A stretch of DNA of 64,000 bases from Hyphomonadaceae bacterium (GTDB taxonomy: Bacteria; Pseudomonadota; Alphaproteobacteria; Caulobacterales; Aquidulcibacteraceae). Within the stretch, counting starts at the first letter, position 1, and each line of letters begins with the position of its first letter. The notes under the pieces are model-generated. The model was given only the letters and a program-made list of their open reading frames with translations. It did no database searches and was not told where the DNA came from. Position numbers and translations under genes: made by a program. This document shows positions 19,658 through 28,319 of the stretch, piece after piece. The stretch spans positions 372,001 through 436,000 of the forward strand of contig JAIELJ010000006.1 of NCBI GenBank assembly GCA_019753105.1, read 5' to 3'.

Positions 19658-20185
19658 ATGACGCCCGCGACGCCTAGAGACCTCTTTGCCCGTTTCGACG
19701 CGCTAGGCATTGCGCACGTGACCCACCAGCACCGGCCGATCTTTACGGTCGAAGAAGGCGCGGATTTGAAGGCAGCGCTACCAGGCGGGCATTCGAAGAA
19801 CCTGTTCCTCAAGGAGAAGAAAAAGGGGCGGCTCTATCTGCTCTCGGCCTTGGGCGACGCGAAGATCGATCTGAACGCTGTGTCAAAACTCTTGGGTGTA
19901 GGCCGCTTCAGCTTTGGCAATGCCGATCTGCTGTTGCAGCATCTGGGCGTGACGCCAGGCTCAGTCACGGCGTTCGCGCTGATCAACGACCCCGAACGCA
20001 GCGTAACCTTCCTGATGGACCAGGGCTTCTTCGCCCACGATCCGATCAATTTTCATCCGCTGCGGAATGACGCAACCACGGCCATTAGCCCGGCGGATTT
20101 CCTCAAATTCGTCCGTTCCCTCGACCGCGAACCTATCCGCCTAGCCTTTGACGCAGACGGTTTGCCAACCCATGTTCAGGCCTGA
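19658..20185 (+). CDS. Prolyl-tRNA editing protein (YbaK/ProX family)
   Basis: Predicted deacylase that clears misacylated tRNAs (usually Ala-tRNA-Pro) in the cytoplasm, of the ProXp-ala/PrdX type. The fold is marked by THQHRPIFTVEEGADLKAA, SKNLFLKEKKKGRLYLL and the conserved ending GFFAHDPINFHPLRNDATT...SPADFLKFVRS. The ATG at 19658 is preferred; a start 7 codons upstream is possible. Length about 175 residues is normal for the stand-alone protein. It lies 15 bases before the thioredoxin-like gene on the same strand. Confidence 0.88.
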   Translation: MTPATPRDLFARFDALGIAHVTHQHRPIFTVEEGADLKAALPGGHSKNLFLKEKKKGRLYLLSALGDAKIDLNAVSKLLGVGRFSFGNADLLLQHLGVTPGSVTAFALINDPERSVTFLMDQGFFAHDPINFHPLRNDATTAISPADFLKFVRSLDREPIRLAFDADGLPTHVQA

Positions 20186-20200
20186 ACAGAGGACCATTCC

Positions 20201-21103
20201 ATGACCTTTATCGACGGCGCAGCGCCGCCCGAAACCGACCTCGTCAAAGACGGCTCCGACCAAGGCTTCATGGCCGATGTCATTGAGGCCTCGAAGCAGG
20301 CGCCTGTGATCGTCGATTTCTGGGCGCCGTGGTGCGGGCCATGCCGGACGCTGGGGCCAATGCTGGAGAAGGCCGTGCGCGGCGCCGGCGGCGCAGTGCG
20401 CATGGTCAAGATCAATATCGATGAACATCCGGGCGTCGCCGGGCAACTCGGCGTGCGTTCGATCCCGGCTGTGTACGCTTTCGATCAGGGCCGGCCGATC
20501 GACGGCTTCATGGGCGCGATCCCGGAAAGCCAGATCAAGCTCTTCGTCGAGCGCCTCGCCGGCGCCGACATGACCGCCGAGATCGAACCGATCCTCGCGC
20601 AAGCGGCGGAGTCGATGAAGCTCGGCGACATTGGCGGCGCGGCGCAGGGCTTCATGGCAGTGCTGCAGCTCGATCCGGAGAACGTCAAAGCCATCGCCGG
20701 CATGGCGCGCATTGCGCTCAACGCGGGAGACGCGGACGAAGCGCGCCAAATCTTGGCGCACGTGCCGCCGGAAAAAGCCAACGATCCGGATATCCAAAGC
20801 GTCCACGCAGCGCTCGAACTCGCGGCAAAGGCTGGCGACGCGGGCGATAGCGATGAGATCGGCGCCAAGGTGCGGGCCAATCCGAACGATCTCGACGCGC
20901 GCTTTGAACTGGCGGAGGCGCTTTCCGCGCGCGGCGATCTCGAAGGCGCGAGCGATCAGCTGCTCGCCATCATCGAAGCCAACCGCGAATGGAATGAAGG
21001 CGCAGCGCGCGCGCAATTGCTGAAAGTGTTCGAAGCCGCCGGGCCAACATCCGAAATCACCAAACAGGGACGCCGCAAGCTTTCGGCGATTTTGTTCTCG
21101 TGA
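20201..21103 (+). CDS. Thioredoxin-TPR protein, YbbN/CnoX family
   Basis: A 300-residue thioredoxin fold with an intact redox motif WCGPC (Cys45, Cys48) followed by a TPR-like helical region (about 120-290; repeated GDxxGA and NAGDADEARQIL elements). YbbN/CnoX proteins are holdases that pass substrates to chaperones under oxidative stress. It shares GTGA with the next gene, so translation is coupled through the whole four-gene set to 22291. Confidence 0.92.
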   Translation: MTFIDGAAPPETDLVKDGSDQGFMADVIEASKQAPVIVDFWAPWCGPCRTLGPMLEKAVRGAGGAVRMVKINIDEHPGVAGQLGVRSIPAVYAFDQGRPIDGFMGAIPESQIKLFVERLAGADMTAEIEPILAQAAESMKLGDIGGAAQGFMAVLQLDPENVKAIAGMARIALNAGDADEARQILAHVPPEKANDPDIQSVHAALELAAKAGDAGDSDEIGAKVRANPNDLDARFELAEALSARGDLEGASDQLLAIIEANREWNEGAARAQLLKVFEAAGPTSEITKQGRRKLSAILFS

Positions 21104-21759
21104 GCGCTTTCGGTTATCGCAAGCCGTCTGACCTGCCGCAGACGATCCCGCTCTTCCCGCTCGAGGGCGCCATCCTGCTGCCGCGCGGCGTGCTGGCGCT
21201 CAATGTGTTCGAGCCGCGTTATCTCAACATGATCGATGACGCTTTGGGCGCAGAGCGCTTAATCGGCATGATCCAACCGGCGACAGGCGATGAGAACAAT
21301 CCAACGCCCGAGCTCGCTGATGTCGGCACAGTCGGGCGCATCACCGCGTTTCAGGAAACCGAAGATGGCCGTTATCTGATCACGCTCACCGGCGTGGCGC
21401 GCTTCGACATGGTGCGCGAGATCGAAGCCGGCACGCCCTATCGCCAAGCTCTCGTCGATTACGAACCGTTCGAAATCGATTTCAAATCTTCGATGGGACA
21501 CACGATTGATCGCGCCGGCCTCATCGTGAAGCTGAAGAAGTACGCAAACCTCCACGGCTTTAACGTCGATTGGGATTCGGTTGAGCAGGCGCCGACTGAG
21601 ACGATCATCAATGTCGCAGCGCAAATCTGCCCGTTCGATGCCGCCGCAAAGCAAGCCTTGCTCGAGAGCGTGACGCTCGAAGAGCGCAACCAGACTTTGA
21701 TCGCATTGCTCGACTGGGACGCAGCCGCCGATCCGGGGCGGCCTGGGTCGATCCAATGA
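21100..21759 (+). CDS. LON substrate-binding domain protein
   Basis: A stand-alone copy of the N-terminal substrate-binding domain of Lon protease, without ATPase or protease. Typical blocks are [29 protein letters not shown] (near 20-50), IGMIQP and the strand [13 protein letters not shown]. 219 residues, GTG start overlapping the previous TGA. Its regular neighbourhood with thioredoxin-TPR and Trm112-like genes is common in alphaproteobacteria. Exact role unknown, probably protein quality control. Confidence 0.9.
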   Translation: MSAFGYRKPSDLPQTIPLFPLEGAILLPRGVLALNVFEPRYLNMIDDALGAERLIGMIQPATGDENNPTPELADVGTVGRITAFQETEDGRYLITLTGVARFDMVREIEAGTPYRQALVDYEPFEIDFKSSMGHTIDRAGLIVKLKKYANLHGFNVDWDSVEQAPTETIINVAAQICPFDAAAKQALLESVTLEERNQTLIALLDWDAAADPGRPGSIQ

Positions 21760-21938
21760 CCGACGTTGATCCGAAGCTCTTGGAAGTTCTCGTCTGCCCG
21801 CAATCGCGCAAGCCCCTGCGCTACGACAAAGCCAAGCAAGAGCTGATCAGCGACGCCGCGCGCCTCGCCTATCCAGTCCGCGACGGCGTGCCGATCATGC
21901 TGATTGACGAAGCGCGTGAACTGGGAGCGGACGAGTGA
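21756..21938 (+). CDS. Trm112/YcaR-like small protein
   Basis: A 60-residue protein of the Trm112 family: [18 protein letters not shown] then [20 protein letters not shown] and VRDGVPIML. The classical four-cysteine zinc site is reduced to one cysteine, as in many bacterial members. In bacteria its partner is not settled. It overlaps both neighbours by 4 bases. Confidence 0.9.
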   Translation: MTDVDPKLLEVLVCPQSRKPLRYDKAKQELISDAARLAYPVRDGVPIMLIDEARELGADE

Positions 21939-22291
21939 GCGCGCCCTGGCCCGTGGATCTCAACTTCGATCGCGCCGCCAAAGCGCTGCATATCAGCTTC
22001 GACGATGGCGCTGCGTTCGATATCCCGTTCGAACTGCTGCGCATCGAGAGCCCGAGCGCCGAGAACAAGGGCCATGGCCCCAATCCGCCGCCGCCGAAAG
22101 GCAAAGCCAATGTCGGCGTCACCCGCGCCGAACCTGTGGGCCGCTACGCCGTGCGCATCGTCTTCGATGACGGCCACGACACCGGCCTCTATTCCTGGGA
22201 ACTGCTCTACGACCTCGGCGCCCACAAAGAAGAGAAGCTCCGCGTCTATCGTGAAACACTGCAGGAGCGCGGGCTACGCGACGAAGCCTAA
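21935..22291 (+). CDS. DUF971 protein (GBBH-like N-terminal domain)
   Basis: A 118-residue protein with the DUF971 fold ([26 protein letters not shown] split by a proline-rich loop, then [28 protein letters not shown]). Such domains occur alone, at the N-terminus of gamma-butyrobetaine hydroxylase and near Fe-S assembly genes; the single proteins have no assigned function. GTG start overlaps the preceding TGA, so it ends the coupled operon begun at 19658 or 20201. Confidence 0.88.
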   Translation: MSAPWPVDLNFDRAAKALHISFDDGAAFDIPFELLRIESPSAENKGHGPNPPPPKGKANVGVTRAEPVGRYAVRIVFDDGHDTGLYSWELLYDLGAHKEEKLRVYRETLQERGLRDEA

Positions 22292-22381
22292 CGCCACGTC
22301 GCCGTTGACAGCACCGCGCTGACGCCGCCCCACTACCCGCCAACAAAAGCGGAGCAACGCACTCTGCGCGGGAGGACGCGA

Positions 22382-23920
22382 ATGCATCCGGCGACACACG
22401 CCCAAACCGATCCCGATCGCGTCGCCTATCTCATGGCCGGCTCCGGCGAGGCGGTGACCTGTGGCGAACTCGACGCCCGCTCGAACCAAGGCGCGCAGCT
22501 CTTCCGCGCGCTTGGGCTCAAGATCGGTGACGTCATCGCGATCTTCATGGAAAACAACGCACGCTATTTCGAGATCACTTGGGCAGCGCAGCGCGCCGGG
22601 CTCTATTACACCTGCATCTCGTCCAAACTCACCGCACAAGAAGCCGCCTACATCATCAAAGATTGCGGCGCACGAGTGCTGATCGCATCGCCCGGCATTG
22701 GGCCGGTGTTCGGCGAAATGCCGGCGCTGCTGCCCGGCGTGAAGCTTCTCGCTGTCGGCAGCGCGCGTAACGACTATGCCAGCTTCGAAGAGGCGCGCGA
22801 TGCGATGCCAGCAGAGGAGATCGCCGACCAAACCTCCGGCTCCGACATGCTCTATTCATCGGGCACAACAGGGCGCCCGAAAGGCGTGAAGCCTCCTCTG
22901 CGCGGTGTCGGCATCGATGTGCCCGACACATTGGCCGCGCTGCCGAAAGTGTTCTTCGGCTTTCCCGACGATAACATCTACCTTTCGCCCGCGCCGCTCT
23001 ATCACGCCGCTCCGTTACGCTGGTGCATGGGCGCGCAACGCGCGGGCGCAACAGTCATCGTTATGGAGAAGTTCGATCCCGAGCACGCGCTCGCTTTGAT
23101 CGAGAAGCACAAGGTCAAGACCGCGCAATTTGTGCCGACGCATTTCGTGCGCATGCTGAAGCTGCCCGAAGAGGTGCGCGCGAAATACGATGTGTCGAGC
23201 ATGGTCTCTGCCGTACACGCGGCAGCGCCGTGTCCGATCCCGGTGAAGGAGCAGATGCTCGCCTGGTGGGGGCCGGTGATTTACGAGTATTACGCCGGAA
23301 CGGAGGGCAACGGCTTCTCCGTCATCGGCCCGAACGAATGGCTCGAGCGCAAAGGCTCTGTCGGCAAGGCCATTATCGGCGAAGTGCGCATTGTCGGTGA
23401 TGATGGCGCACAATTGCCGGTGCACCGCGAAGGCGTCGTCTATTTCGCCAACGGCCCGCCGCTCGCCTATCACAACGATCCCGGCAAAGCTGCCGAGAAC
23501 ACCAACGAACACGGCTGGACGACGCTCGGCGATGTCGGCTGGGTCGATGAGGACGGCTATCTCTATCTCACCGACCGCAAGAGCTTCATGATCATCTCCG
23601 GCGGCGTGAACATCTATCCGCAGGAAATAGAGAACCTGCTGATCGCGCACCCGAAGGTGACGGACGTCGCCGTCGTTGGCGCGCCTGACGAAGTTATGGG
23701 CGAAAAAGTCGTCGCCGTCGTGCAGCCCGCTGATTGGGCTGAAGCGGGCGATGCGTTACGCGAAGAACTCCTCGCCTTCGCTCGCGCCAACCTGAGCCAC
23801 GTCAAAGCCCCGCGCGTGCTGGACTTCATGCAAGAGCTGCCAAGGCACCCGACTGGCAAGCTCTACAAGCGGCTCATCCGCGATGCGTATTGGGGCAAGA
23901 TGGATTCGAAGATCGTTTGA
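22382..23920 (+). CDS. AMP-binding acyl-CoA synthetase
   Basis: Adenylate-forming enzyme that activates a carboxylic acid through an acyl-AMP to the CoA thioester. Core motifs: the P-loop SSGTTGRPKGV (about 159-169), YYAGTEGNG (A5), and the TDRKSFMIISGGVNIYPQEIE hinge (A8, split here), ending with HPTGKLYKR where Lys is the adenylation lysine. 512 residues is normal for FadD-like and short-chain synthetases; the substrate cannot be told. It stands alone, convergent with the XRE regulator gene. Confidence 0.9.
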   Translation: MHPATHAQTDPDRVAYLMAGSGEAVTCGELDARSNQGAQLFRALGLKIGDVIAIFMENNARYFEITWAAQRAGLYYTCISSKLTAQEAAYIIKDCGARVLIASPGIGPVFGEMPALLPGVKLLAVGSARNDYASFEEARDAMPAEEIADQTSGSDMLYSSGTTGRPKGVKPPLRGVGIDVPDTLAALPKVFFGFPDDNIYLSPAPLYHAAPLRWCMGAQRAGATVIVMEKFDPEHALALIEKHKVKTAQFVPTHFVRMLKLPEEVRAKYDVSSMVSAVHAAAPCPIPVKEQMLAWWGPVIYEYYAGTEGNGFSVIGPNEWLERKGSVGKAIIGEVRIVGDDGAQLPVHREGVVYFANGPPLAYHNDPGKAAENTNEHGWTTLGDVGWVDEDGYLYLTDRKSFMIISGGVNIYPQEIENLLIAHPKVTDVAVVGAPDEVMGEKVVAVVQPADWAEAGDALREELLAFARANLSHVKAPRVLDFMQELPRHPTGKLYKRLIRDAYWGKMDSKIV

Positions 23921-23928
23921 GCTCCACG

Positions 23929-24132
23929 CTACGCGCGGGGCGGCGTCCACTGAAACACGTCTTCCACTTTGCTCTCAAAAGCGTGCGCGATCGCGAACGC
24001 GAGCGACAGCGAGGGTTCGAAGTGGCCGTTCTCGATGGAGTTGATGGAATTGCGCGAGACGCTCACGCGCTCGGCGAGCTCCGCCTGGCTCCATTTACGT
24101 TCGGCGCGCAGCACGCGGATCTTGTTCTGCAT
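23929..24132 (-). CDS. XRE-family regulator with membrane-protein partner
   Basis: A 67-residue HTH_3 protein starting MQNKIRVLRAERKWSQAEL with the recognition region VSVSRNSINSIENG; such short Cro-like regulators are usually paired with small membrane proteins. The ATG at 24132 is chosen because it forms ATGA with the stop of the upstream gene; the longer frame has a Leu/Pro-rich non-conserved extension. Probably represses its own operon through the repeats at 24641-24678. Confidence 0.85.
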   Translation of the reverse strand: MQNKIRVLRAERKWSQAELAERVSVSRNSINSIENGHFEPSLSLAFAIAHAFESKVEDVFQWTPPRA

Positions 24133-24608
24133 CACTGGTCCCGCGCCGGCCGGGACTTCCAATAGGTCCAGCCGATGCTCAGCAACGTCGTGCACAAGCC
24201 CTGCACCAGCACGACGCCGCCGAAGCCGAACGTGAAGGCGAGAATGGCGAGCGTATCGTCGGGATTAGTCGCGTCCGCCAAGTCCGCCACGACTGAGACC
24301 ATCCAATCGCGAAAGATCGGCAAAGAAAGCAAAAGCGCCATCAGGCCTGCGCCCGCCGCCCAACCCCATTGCGCGGAAAACCGCGCATTGGTGCGCTGCC
24401 ACTCGTCGAGCTGCCGATCGAACAGGATCGAATTTGCAAACGCCGCCACGACGGTGATCGCTGCCGCGACGCCCGAGTAGAGGAAGACGAAATTGTCGGG
24501 TTGCTGTTTCAGCCACGGGATGGCGATCAGCACCGAAATCGGCGCGAGAATCATCACAGCGAACAGCGCCATCTGAAGCGGCGTCCCAGCTTTGCGAGGC
24601 GAAGGCAT
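24132..24608 (-). CDS. Four-helix membrane protein, XRE-linked
   Basis: A 158-residue integral membrane protein with segments MALFAVMILAPISVLIAIPW, FVFLYSGVAAAITVVAAFAN, WAAGAGLMALLLSLPIF and a final AFTFGFGGVVLVQGL. Start at the ATG at 24608, preceded by AGGAG; the upstream extension lacks a ribosome site. It is translationally coupled to an XRE regulator, a pairing seen in several families of unknown stress-related function. Confidence 0.8.
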   Translation of the reverse strand: MPSPRKAGTPLQMALFAVMILAPISVLIAIPWLKQQPDNFVFLYSGVAAAITVVAAFANSILFDRQLDEWQRTNARFSAQWGWAAGAGLMALLLSLPIFRDWMVSVVADLADATNPDDTLAILAFTFGFGGVVLVQGLCTTLLSIGWTYWKSRPARDQ

Positions 24609-24640
24609 TTTCGGCTCCTTGGTGCGAACAAGCGCCCAGT

Positions 24641-24678
24641 ATATTTGGCATATTGCCAAGTTTACTTGGCATATTGGC
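24641..24678. promoter_or_regulatory. Inverted repeats, likely operator of the XRE operon
   Basis: TTGGCATATTGCCAA (24645-24659), a palindrome with a 3-base centre, is followed by CCAAG-TTTA-CTTGG and a second TTGGCATATTGGCC copy (24666-24679). The block lies 35-70 bases before the membrane-protein start; the reverse strand contains TATACT, a possible -10 box. Confidence 0.55.
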
Positions 24679-24792
24679 CCGTGTTCGTCAATGGCGTTCC
24701 GGTGTGCCCAGAGTCACAGCGACAAGGCTAACCCTTCGCTACCTTCAACTCATCGGAGCGACGCCGCTTCGAGACCTGAGGAGCAAAGCAAA

Positions 24793-24885
24793 ATGACCAA
24801 GTTTTACGCCCTGATCGCCGCCTGCGCCGTGTTCGCCCCGATGGCCTTCGCCACCTTGAACCAAGCAGCGCAAATCGTCGCCTGA
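24793..24885 (+). CDS. 30-residue hydrophobic micropeptide, family copy 1
   Basis: Encodes MTKFYALIAACAVFAPM followed by AFATLNQAAQIVA. It has one lysine at the N-terminus, a hydrophobic core and an AxA-like break, so it reads as a signal peptide or a single membrane helix with an 8-10 residue tail. GAGGAG lies 8 bases before the ATG. Three further copies in this window (24917, 58622, 58727) have the same length and end NQAAQIVA, which makes coding status very likely. I do not recognise a described family. The tail may be released after cleavage at AFA, or the whole peptide may stay in the membrane. Confidence 0.8.
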   Translation: MTKFYALIAACAVFAPMAFATLNQAAQIVA

Positions 24886-24916
24886 TCGGCCCCCGACCAA
24901 ATTGAAAGATACGACA

Positions 24917-25009
24917 ATGACCAAGTTTTACGCCCTCATCGCCGCCTGCGCCGTGTTCGCACCGTTCGCGATGAGCGTCATGAACCAAGCCGCGCAGATC
25001 GTCGCTTAA
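24917..25009 (+). CDS. 30-residue hydrophobic micropeptide, family copy 2
   Basis: Encodes MTKFYALIAACAVFAP then FAMSVMNQAAQIVA, 31 bases after copy 1 and nearly identical to it at the N-terminus. Third-position changes dominate between the copies (for example GCC/GCC, CTG/CTC, CGC/CGC with replacements kept hydrophobic), as expected for selection on the peptide. Weaker ribosome site (GAAAGA), perhaps coupled to copy 1. A strong terminator follows at 25054-25087. Confidence 0.8.
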   Translation: MTKFYALIAACAVFAPFAMSVMNQAAQIVA

Positions 25010-25053
25010 GCCCTTAAGCGCGACTGCCCGCCCAAACTGCGCGGCCAAAAGCG

Positions 25054-25087
25054 AAAGCCGCAGAGGTAGCTCCCCCTCTGCGGCTTT
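25054..25087 (+). terminator. Hairpin terminator after micropeptide pair 1
   Basis: Perfect 13-base stem AAAGCCGCAGAGG / CCTCTGCGGCTTT with loop TAGCTCCC, ending in TTT. It also lies just after the stop of the convergent gtrA-like gene and could act in both directions. The AGCTCCC loop recurs in the terminator of the second micropeptide locus. Confidence 0.85.
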
Positions 25088-25095
25088 CTGCTGTT

Positions 25096-25485
25096 TCAGC
25101 GAAACACGAAAACGCGCGACGCGCCGAAATTCCAGATCAGCACCAGGCCCGTCGCGATCACTTGGCCGATCAAGTAGTGGATGCCGCTCTGCACGAAGGC
25201 AGCGACTATGCCGGCATTTATCACCGCGCCGATGGCGATCACGAGCAGATACTTGGCGAGGCCTTTGCCGAAAGCCGGTTTGTTGGCGAACGTGAAGCGG
25301 CGGTTCAGCACATAGCTAACGACAGCGCCAGCAAAGAAGCCGCAGATCGTGGCGAACACCGGATCCGCGCCGCCCAGCTCCGTCATCGCCAGCAGCACGC
25401 TATAGTGAACAGCCGTCGCCAGCGCGCCGACCATCGCAAAGCGCAGAAAGTCGCGCACGACGGGACGATCCAGAAACTGCTGCAC
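25096..25485 (-). CDS. GtrA-like membrane protein
   Basis: A 129-residue protein with four predicted helices and the family signature FLRFAMVGALATAVHYSVLL (14-33), CGFFAGAVVSYVLNRRFTF and the ending IWNFGASRVFVF. GtrA proteins help flip or transfer undecaprenyl-linked sugars for cell-surface polysaccharides. It begins 5 bases after the MFS gene stop, in the same operon as the MFS carrier and UbiH-like gene; no glucosyltransferase partner is next to it. Confidence 0.9.
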   Translation of the reverse strand: MQQFLDRPVVRDFLRFAMVGALATAVHYSVLLAMTELGGADPVFATICGFFAGAVVSYVLNRRFTFANKPAFGKGLAKYLLVIAIGAVINAGIVAAFVQSGIHYLIGQVIATGLVLIWNFGASRVFVFR

Positions 25486-25490
25486 GTCTG

Positions 25491-26879
25491 TTACTCGCTC
25501 TGTTCCGCTGGCGGCTTAACCCTCATCAGCAGCAAGAGCCCTGCCACCAGCAAGATGGCGATCGAGGCAAAGCCAGCGCGCTGGCTCTGATACGTGGCAG
25601 TAAACGTCTCGACCAGAAGCGGGCCGAGCCAGACGGTGGCGGAACCGGCCAGCGCGTAAAGCCCGAAGAGCTCGCCCTCCATGCCTTTCGGCGCGAGCTT
25701 CGCCATCAAAGTGCGGCTCGATGCGTAGGCGGCAGTAATCGAAACGCCGATAATCATCGATGCGCCAAGATAGGCGATCTGCGGGATGGTCTGGAAGATC
25801 GGCGCATCCCAGAGGCGCACGGCCGGATCGATGGCGATCACGAAGAAGATTGCATCGGGCGCCATCGACACCATCGCGATCAAGCACACAAAAGTGACGC
25901 CAATCTCGATCGCCACCGCGTTCCGCGAGCCGAAGCGCTCATCGAGCCACGGCCCAACAAAGCCCCCGGCGACAGCGACGATCGAGAGAAAGATGCCGTA
26001 GAGCAGCATCTCGACCAGGCCCCAGCCCATGACGCCGGACGCATAGACACCGCTGAAAATCAGGATCGCGGTCTTGGCGTCGGCGTAGAACATACGCGCG
26101 ATGAGGAACGTTGCCACGTTGCGATAGTCGCGAAGCTTGCGGATCGTACGCACGACGTTGGCGAAGCCGCTTTGAGCAGCAGCGCCAAACTTTGCGCCCG
26201 CACCGGCGCTGCCGTCCTTCACAAAGACAAACATCGGAATGACGAAGACGAGATACCAAAGCGCGCAGATCAGCGTAACAACGCGGCTGGTTTCGTGCTC
26301 GGCTGGATCGAGTCCGAAGAGCGGCGTTCCCGGCAAAAGCGTGCCGGGCAGCGCAATCGTCACCAGCACGAAGATGAGCAGCAACACCGAAGACGCGTTA
26401 CCGAGCGCGAGACCTAAGCCGGATACGCGCGGCATAAGCTTGCGCGGCGTGACAGTAGTCAGCATCGCGTTGTGCAACACTTCCGTCCACGCAAACGAAA
26501 CGCCGGCAAACACAACAAGCGCGCCCAAAGCCCAGAGCGGCAACCCGCCATCGGGCGTGGCGTACCATTGCAGCGCAATCGCCGGGATCATCAATGCGAC
26601 GATCACGCCAAGCAGCGGCAAGCGTCGTCCCATGCTATCAGCTGCAGCGCCAAGGAACGGCGCAGTGAGCGCCACCATCAAGCCCGAGATGCGATGCCAG
26701 CTCGCGAGCACCTCTTGTCCGCGCACCGGGTCGCCGATGACGACATTGGTGATGTAAGGCGCAAACACATAGATGCCGCAGAGCAGCACATACGGATTAC
26801 GCGCCCACTCAAAGAGCGCCCACGACCAAGCACCGCGATCTAAGCGATCGGTTTGTGCTGTCGTGTGCTGGGCGCTCAA
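25491..26879 (-). CDS. MFS carrier, UMF1/Atg22-like
   Basis: A 462-residue, about 12-helix carrier of the unknown major facilitator family 1: SWALFEWARNPYVLL near the N-terminus and HRISGLMVALTAPFLGAAADSMGRR are typical. Substrate unknown; the eukaryotic relatives export amino acids from vacuoles. Start is TTG at 26879, whose last two bases and the next A form the TGA of the upstream UbiH-like gene (TTGA overlap), pointing to translational coupling. Confidence 0.88.
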   Translation of the reverse strand: MSAQHTTAQTDRLDRGAWSWALFEWARNPYVLLCGIYVFAPYITNVVIGDPVRGQEVLASWHRISGLMVALTAPFLGAAADSMGRRLPLLGVIVALMIPAIALQWYATPDGGLPLWALGALVVFAGVSFAWTEVLHNAMLTTVTPRKLMPRVSGLGLALGNASSVLLLIFVLVTIALPGTLLPGTPLFGLDPAEHETSRVVTLICALWYLVFVIPMFVFVKDGSAGAGAKFGAAAQSGFANVVRTIRKLRDYRNVATFLIARMFYADAKTAILIFSGVYASGVMGWGLVEMLLYGIFLSIVAVAGGFVGPWLDERFGSRNAVAIEIGVTFVCLIAMVSMAPDAIFFVIAIDPAVRLWDAPIFQTIPQIAYLGASMIIGVSITAAYASSRTLMAKLAPKGMEGELFGLYALAGSATVWLGPLLVETFTATYQSQRAGFASIAILLVAGLLLLMRVKPPAEQSE

Positions 26880-28141
26880 GCGGCGAGGCTTTCGCCACGC
26901 AGAAGCTTGGGCAAATCACCGGCGCCGCCGCCGGCGTACTTCATGAAGAAGCGGCGCGCGGGGCCAACGGCGTTCACTGCGGCGAGACCCAAAGTGCGCG
27001 CGGCGCGGACAGGCGCGATATCGTTGGAAAAAAGCTTGTCGAAGAATTCCATGCCCATCGCCATCGACACATTGTCGAAGCGCCGCCAGCGCTGATAGCG
27101 CTCCAGGATCGAGACATCGCCCGGATCGAGGCCGAGATTCACGCCGTCGGCAATGCACTCGGCAAGTGCTGCGCAATCCTTGAGGCCGAGGTTCAAGCCC
27201 TGCCCGGCAAGAGGATGGATGCCGTGCGCGCTATCGCCGGCGAGTGCGACGCGCGCATCGATCATGCGCTCGGCGAGTTGCATCGAAAGCGGATAGCCAA
27301 AGCGCGGGCCTTCGAGTGAAAGCGCGCCGAGGAAATCGCCGAAGCGCAAACGCAGTTCGGCGATGAAATCCGGCTCGTTCATCTTGAGAAGCGCGTCCGC
27401 CGCTTTGCGCGGCTCGGCCCAGACGATGTTCGAGCGATTGCCCTTCAGTGGCAGGATCGCGAACGGGCCGTTGGGCAAGAAGTACTCATGCGCTACTGCG
27501 CCGTGCGGCTCTTCATGCTGAATAGTCGCGACGATCGCCGTGACGGGATAATCCCAGCCGATCGTGCGGATACCGACAGCCTGGCGCACGAACGAACGGC
27601 GGCCATCGGCGCCAACAAGCAAAGGCGCGCGCACCATCTCGCCATTGGCGAGCGTGACCGTGACGCCCGCCGGATCGCGCTCGATCGCGGTCACCGATTG
27701 CGGCTGGATCATGCGGATCGCCTTGGCGGCCTTCACGCCGCGATCGAGCGCCAGCCGCACGTACCGCGCCTCGAGCATCAAGCCGAGTGGTTCGTCGTGA
27801 TCCTTCAACTCGCCGCGATCGAAGTGGAGATGCAGCAAGGAGGGGCCGCCCTTGCGCGCGCGGCCGGGCAAGCGCCCGTCCGTGACCATGATCTGCTCGA
27901 TCGGCTGCGCGACCTCGTCGAGCACATCGCCCAAACCGAGCGCGCGCCACATCCGGTATGACGCAAAGGCAATCGCAAACGCGCGGCCATCAAACGCCGG
28001 CGCCAGCGTCTCGGCGGGCTTAGCCGCATCAATCACGATGACTGAGAGCCCTGCCTGTTCCAGCGCCAACGCCAAGGTCTGACCGACCAAACCGCCGCCG
28101 CCCAGAATCACATCGGCATCGAAACCGCGCTTGCTGCTCAT
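26876..28141 (-). CDS. UbiH/UbiF/COQ6-family FAD monooxygenase
   Basis: FAD-dependent ring hydroxylase of ubiquinone biosynthesis. The Rossmann motif is VILGGGGLVGQTLALALEQAG near the N-terminus (read from residue 11), followed by LVGADGRRSFVRQAVG (the DG motif) and ALAGDSAHGIHPLAGQGLNLG (the GD motif). Start ATG at 28141 (MSSKRGFDADV); the 9-codon extension has no ribosome site. 421 residues is normal. Which ring position it acts on cannot be inferred because several paralogues are usual. Confidence 0.9.
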   Translation of the reverse strand: MSSKRGFDADVILGGGGLVGQTLALALEQAGLSVIVIDAAKPAETLAPAFDGRAFAIAFASYRMWRALGLGDVLDEVAQPIEQIMVTDGRLPGRARKGGPSLLHLHFDRGELKDHDEPLGLMLEARYVRLALDRGVKAAKAIRMIQPQSVTAIERDPAGVTVTLANGEMVRAPLLVGADGRRSFVRQAVGIRTIGWDYPVTAIVATIQHEEPHGAVAHEYFLPNGPFAILPLKGNRSNIVWAEPRKAADALLKMNEPDFIAELRLRFGDFLGALSLEGPRFGYPLSMQLAERMIDARVALAGDSAHGIHPLAGQGLNLGLKDCAALAECIADGVNLGLDPGDVSILERYQRWRRFDNVSMAMGMEFFDKLFSNDIAPVRAARTLGLAAVNAVGPARRFFMKYAGGGAGDLPKLLRGESLAA

Positions 28142-28319
28142 GCGCCACGATAGGCACGGACGCGGCATTCCGTCGATGCGGCCTCAACGCGCAAGCGCAA
28201 GGCAGGGCGCCGCTTTTTTGAGCGTTGACGCTGCACTGCACAAAGCCAGCCCCACGCACGCTTGCTCCCAGGTGCGAGGCCTCAACCAATCTCTCCACCA
28301 AGCAATGAGGAGCGGGGCA

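Noticed and set aside
20141-21016. 291-residue open frame opposite the thioredoxin-TPR gene
   Set aside because: Shadow frame; the plus-strand gene has the WCGPC motif and operon overlaps.
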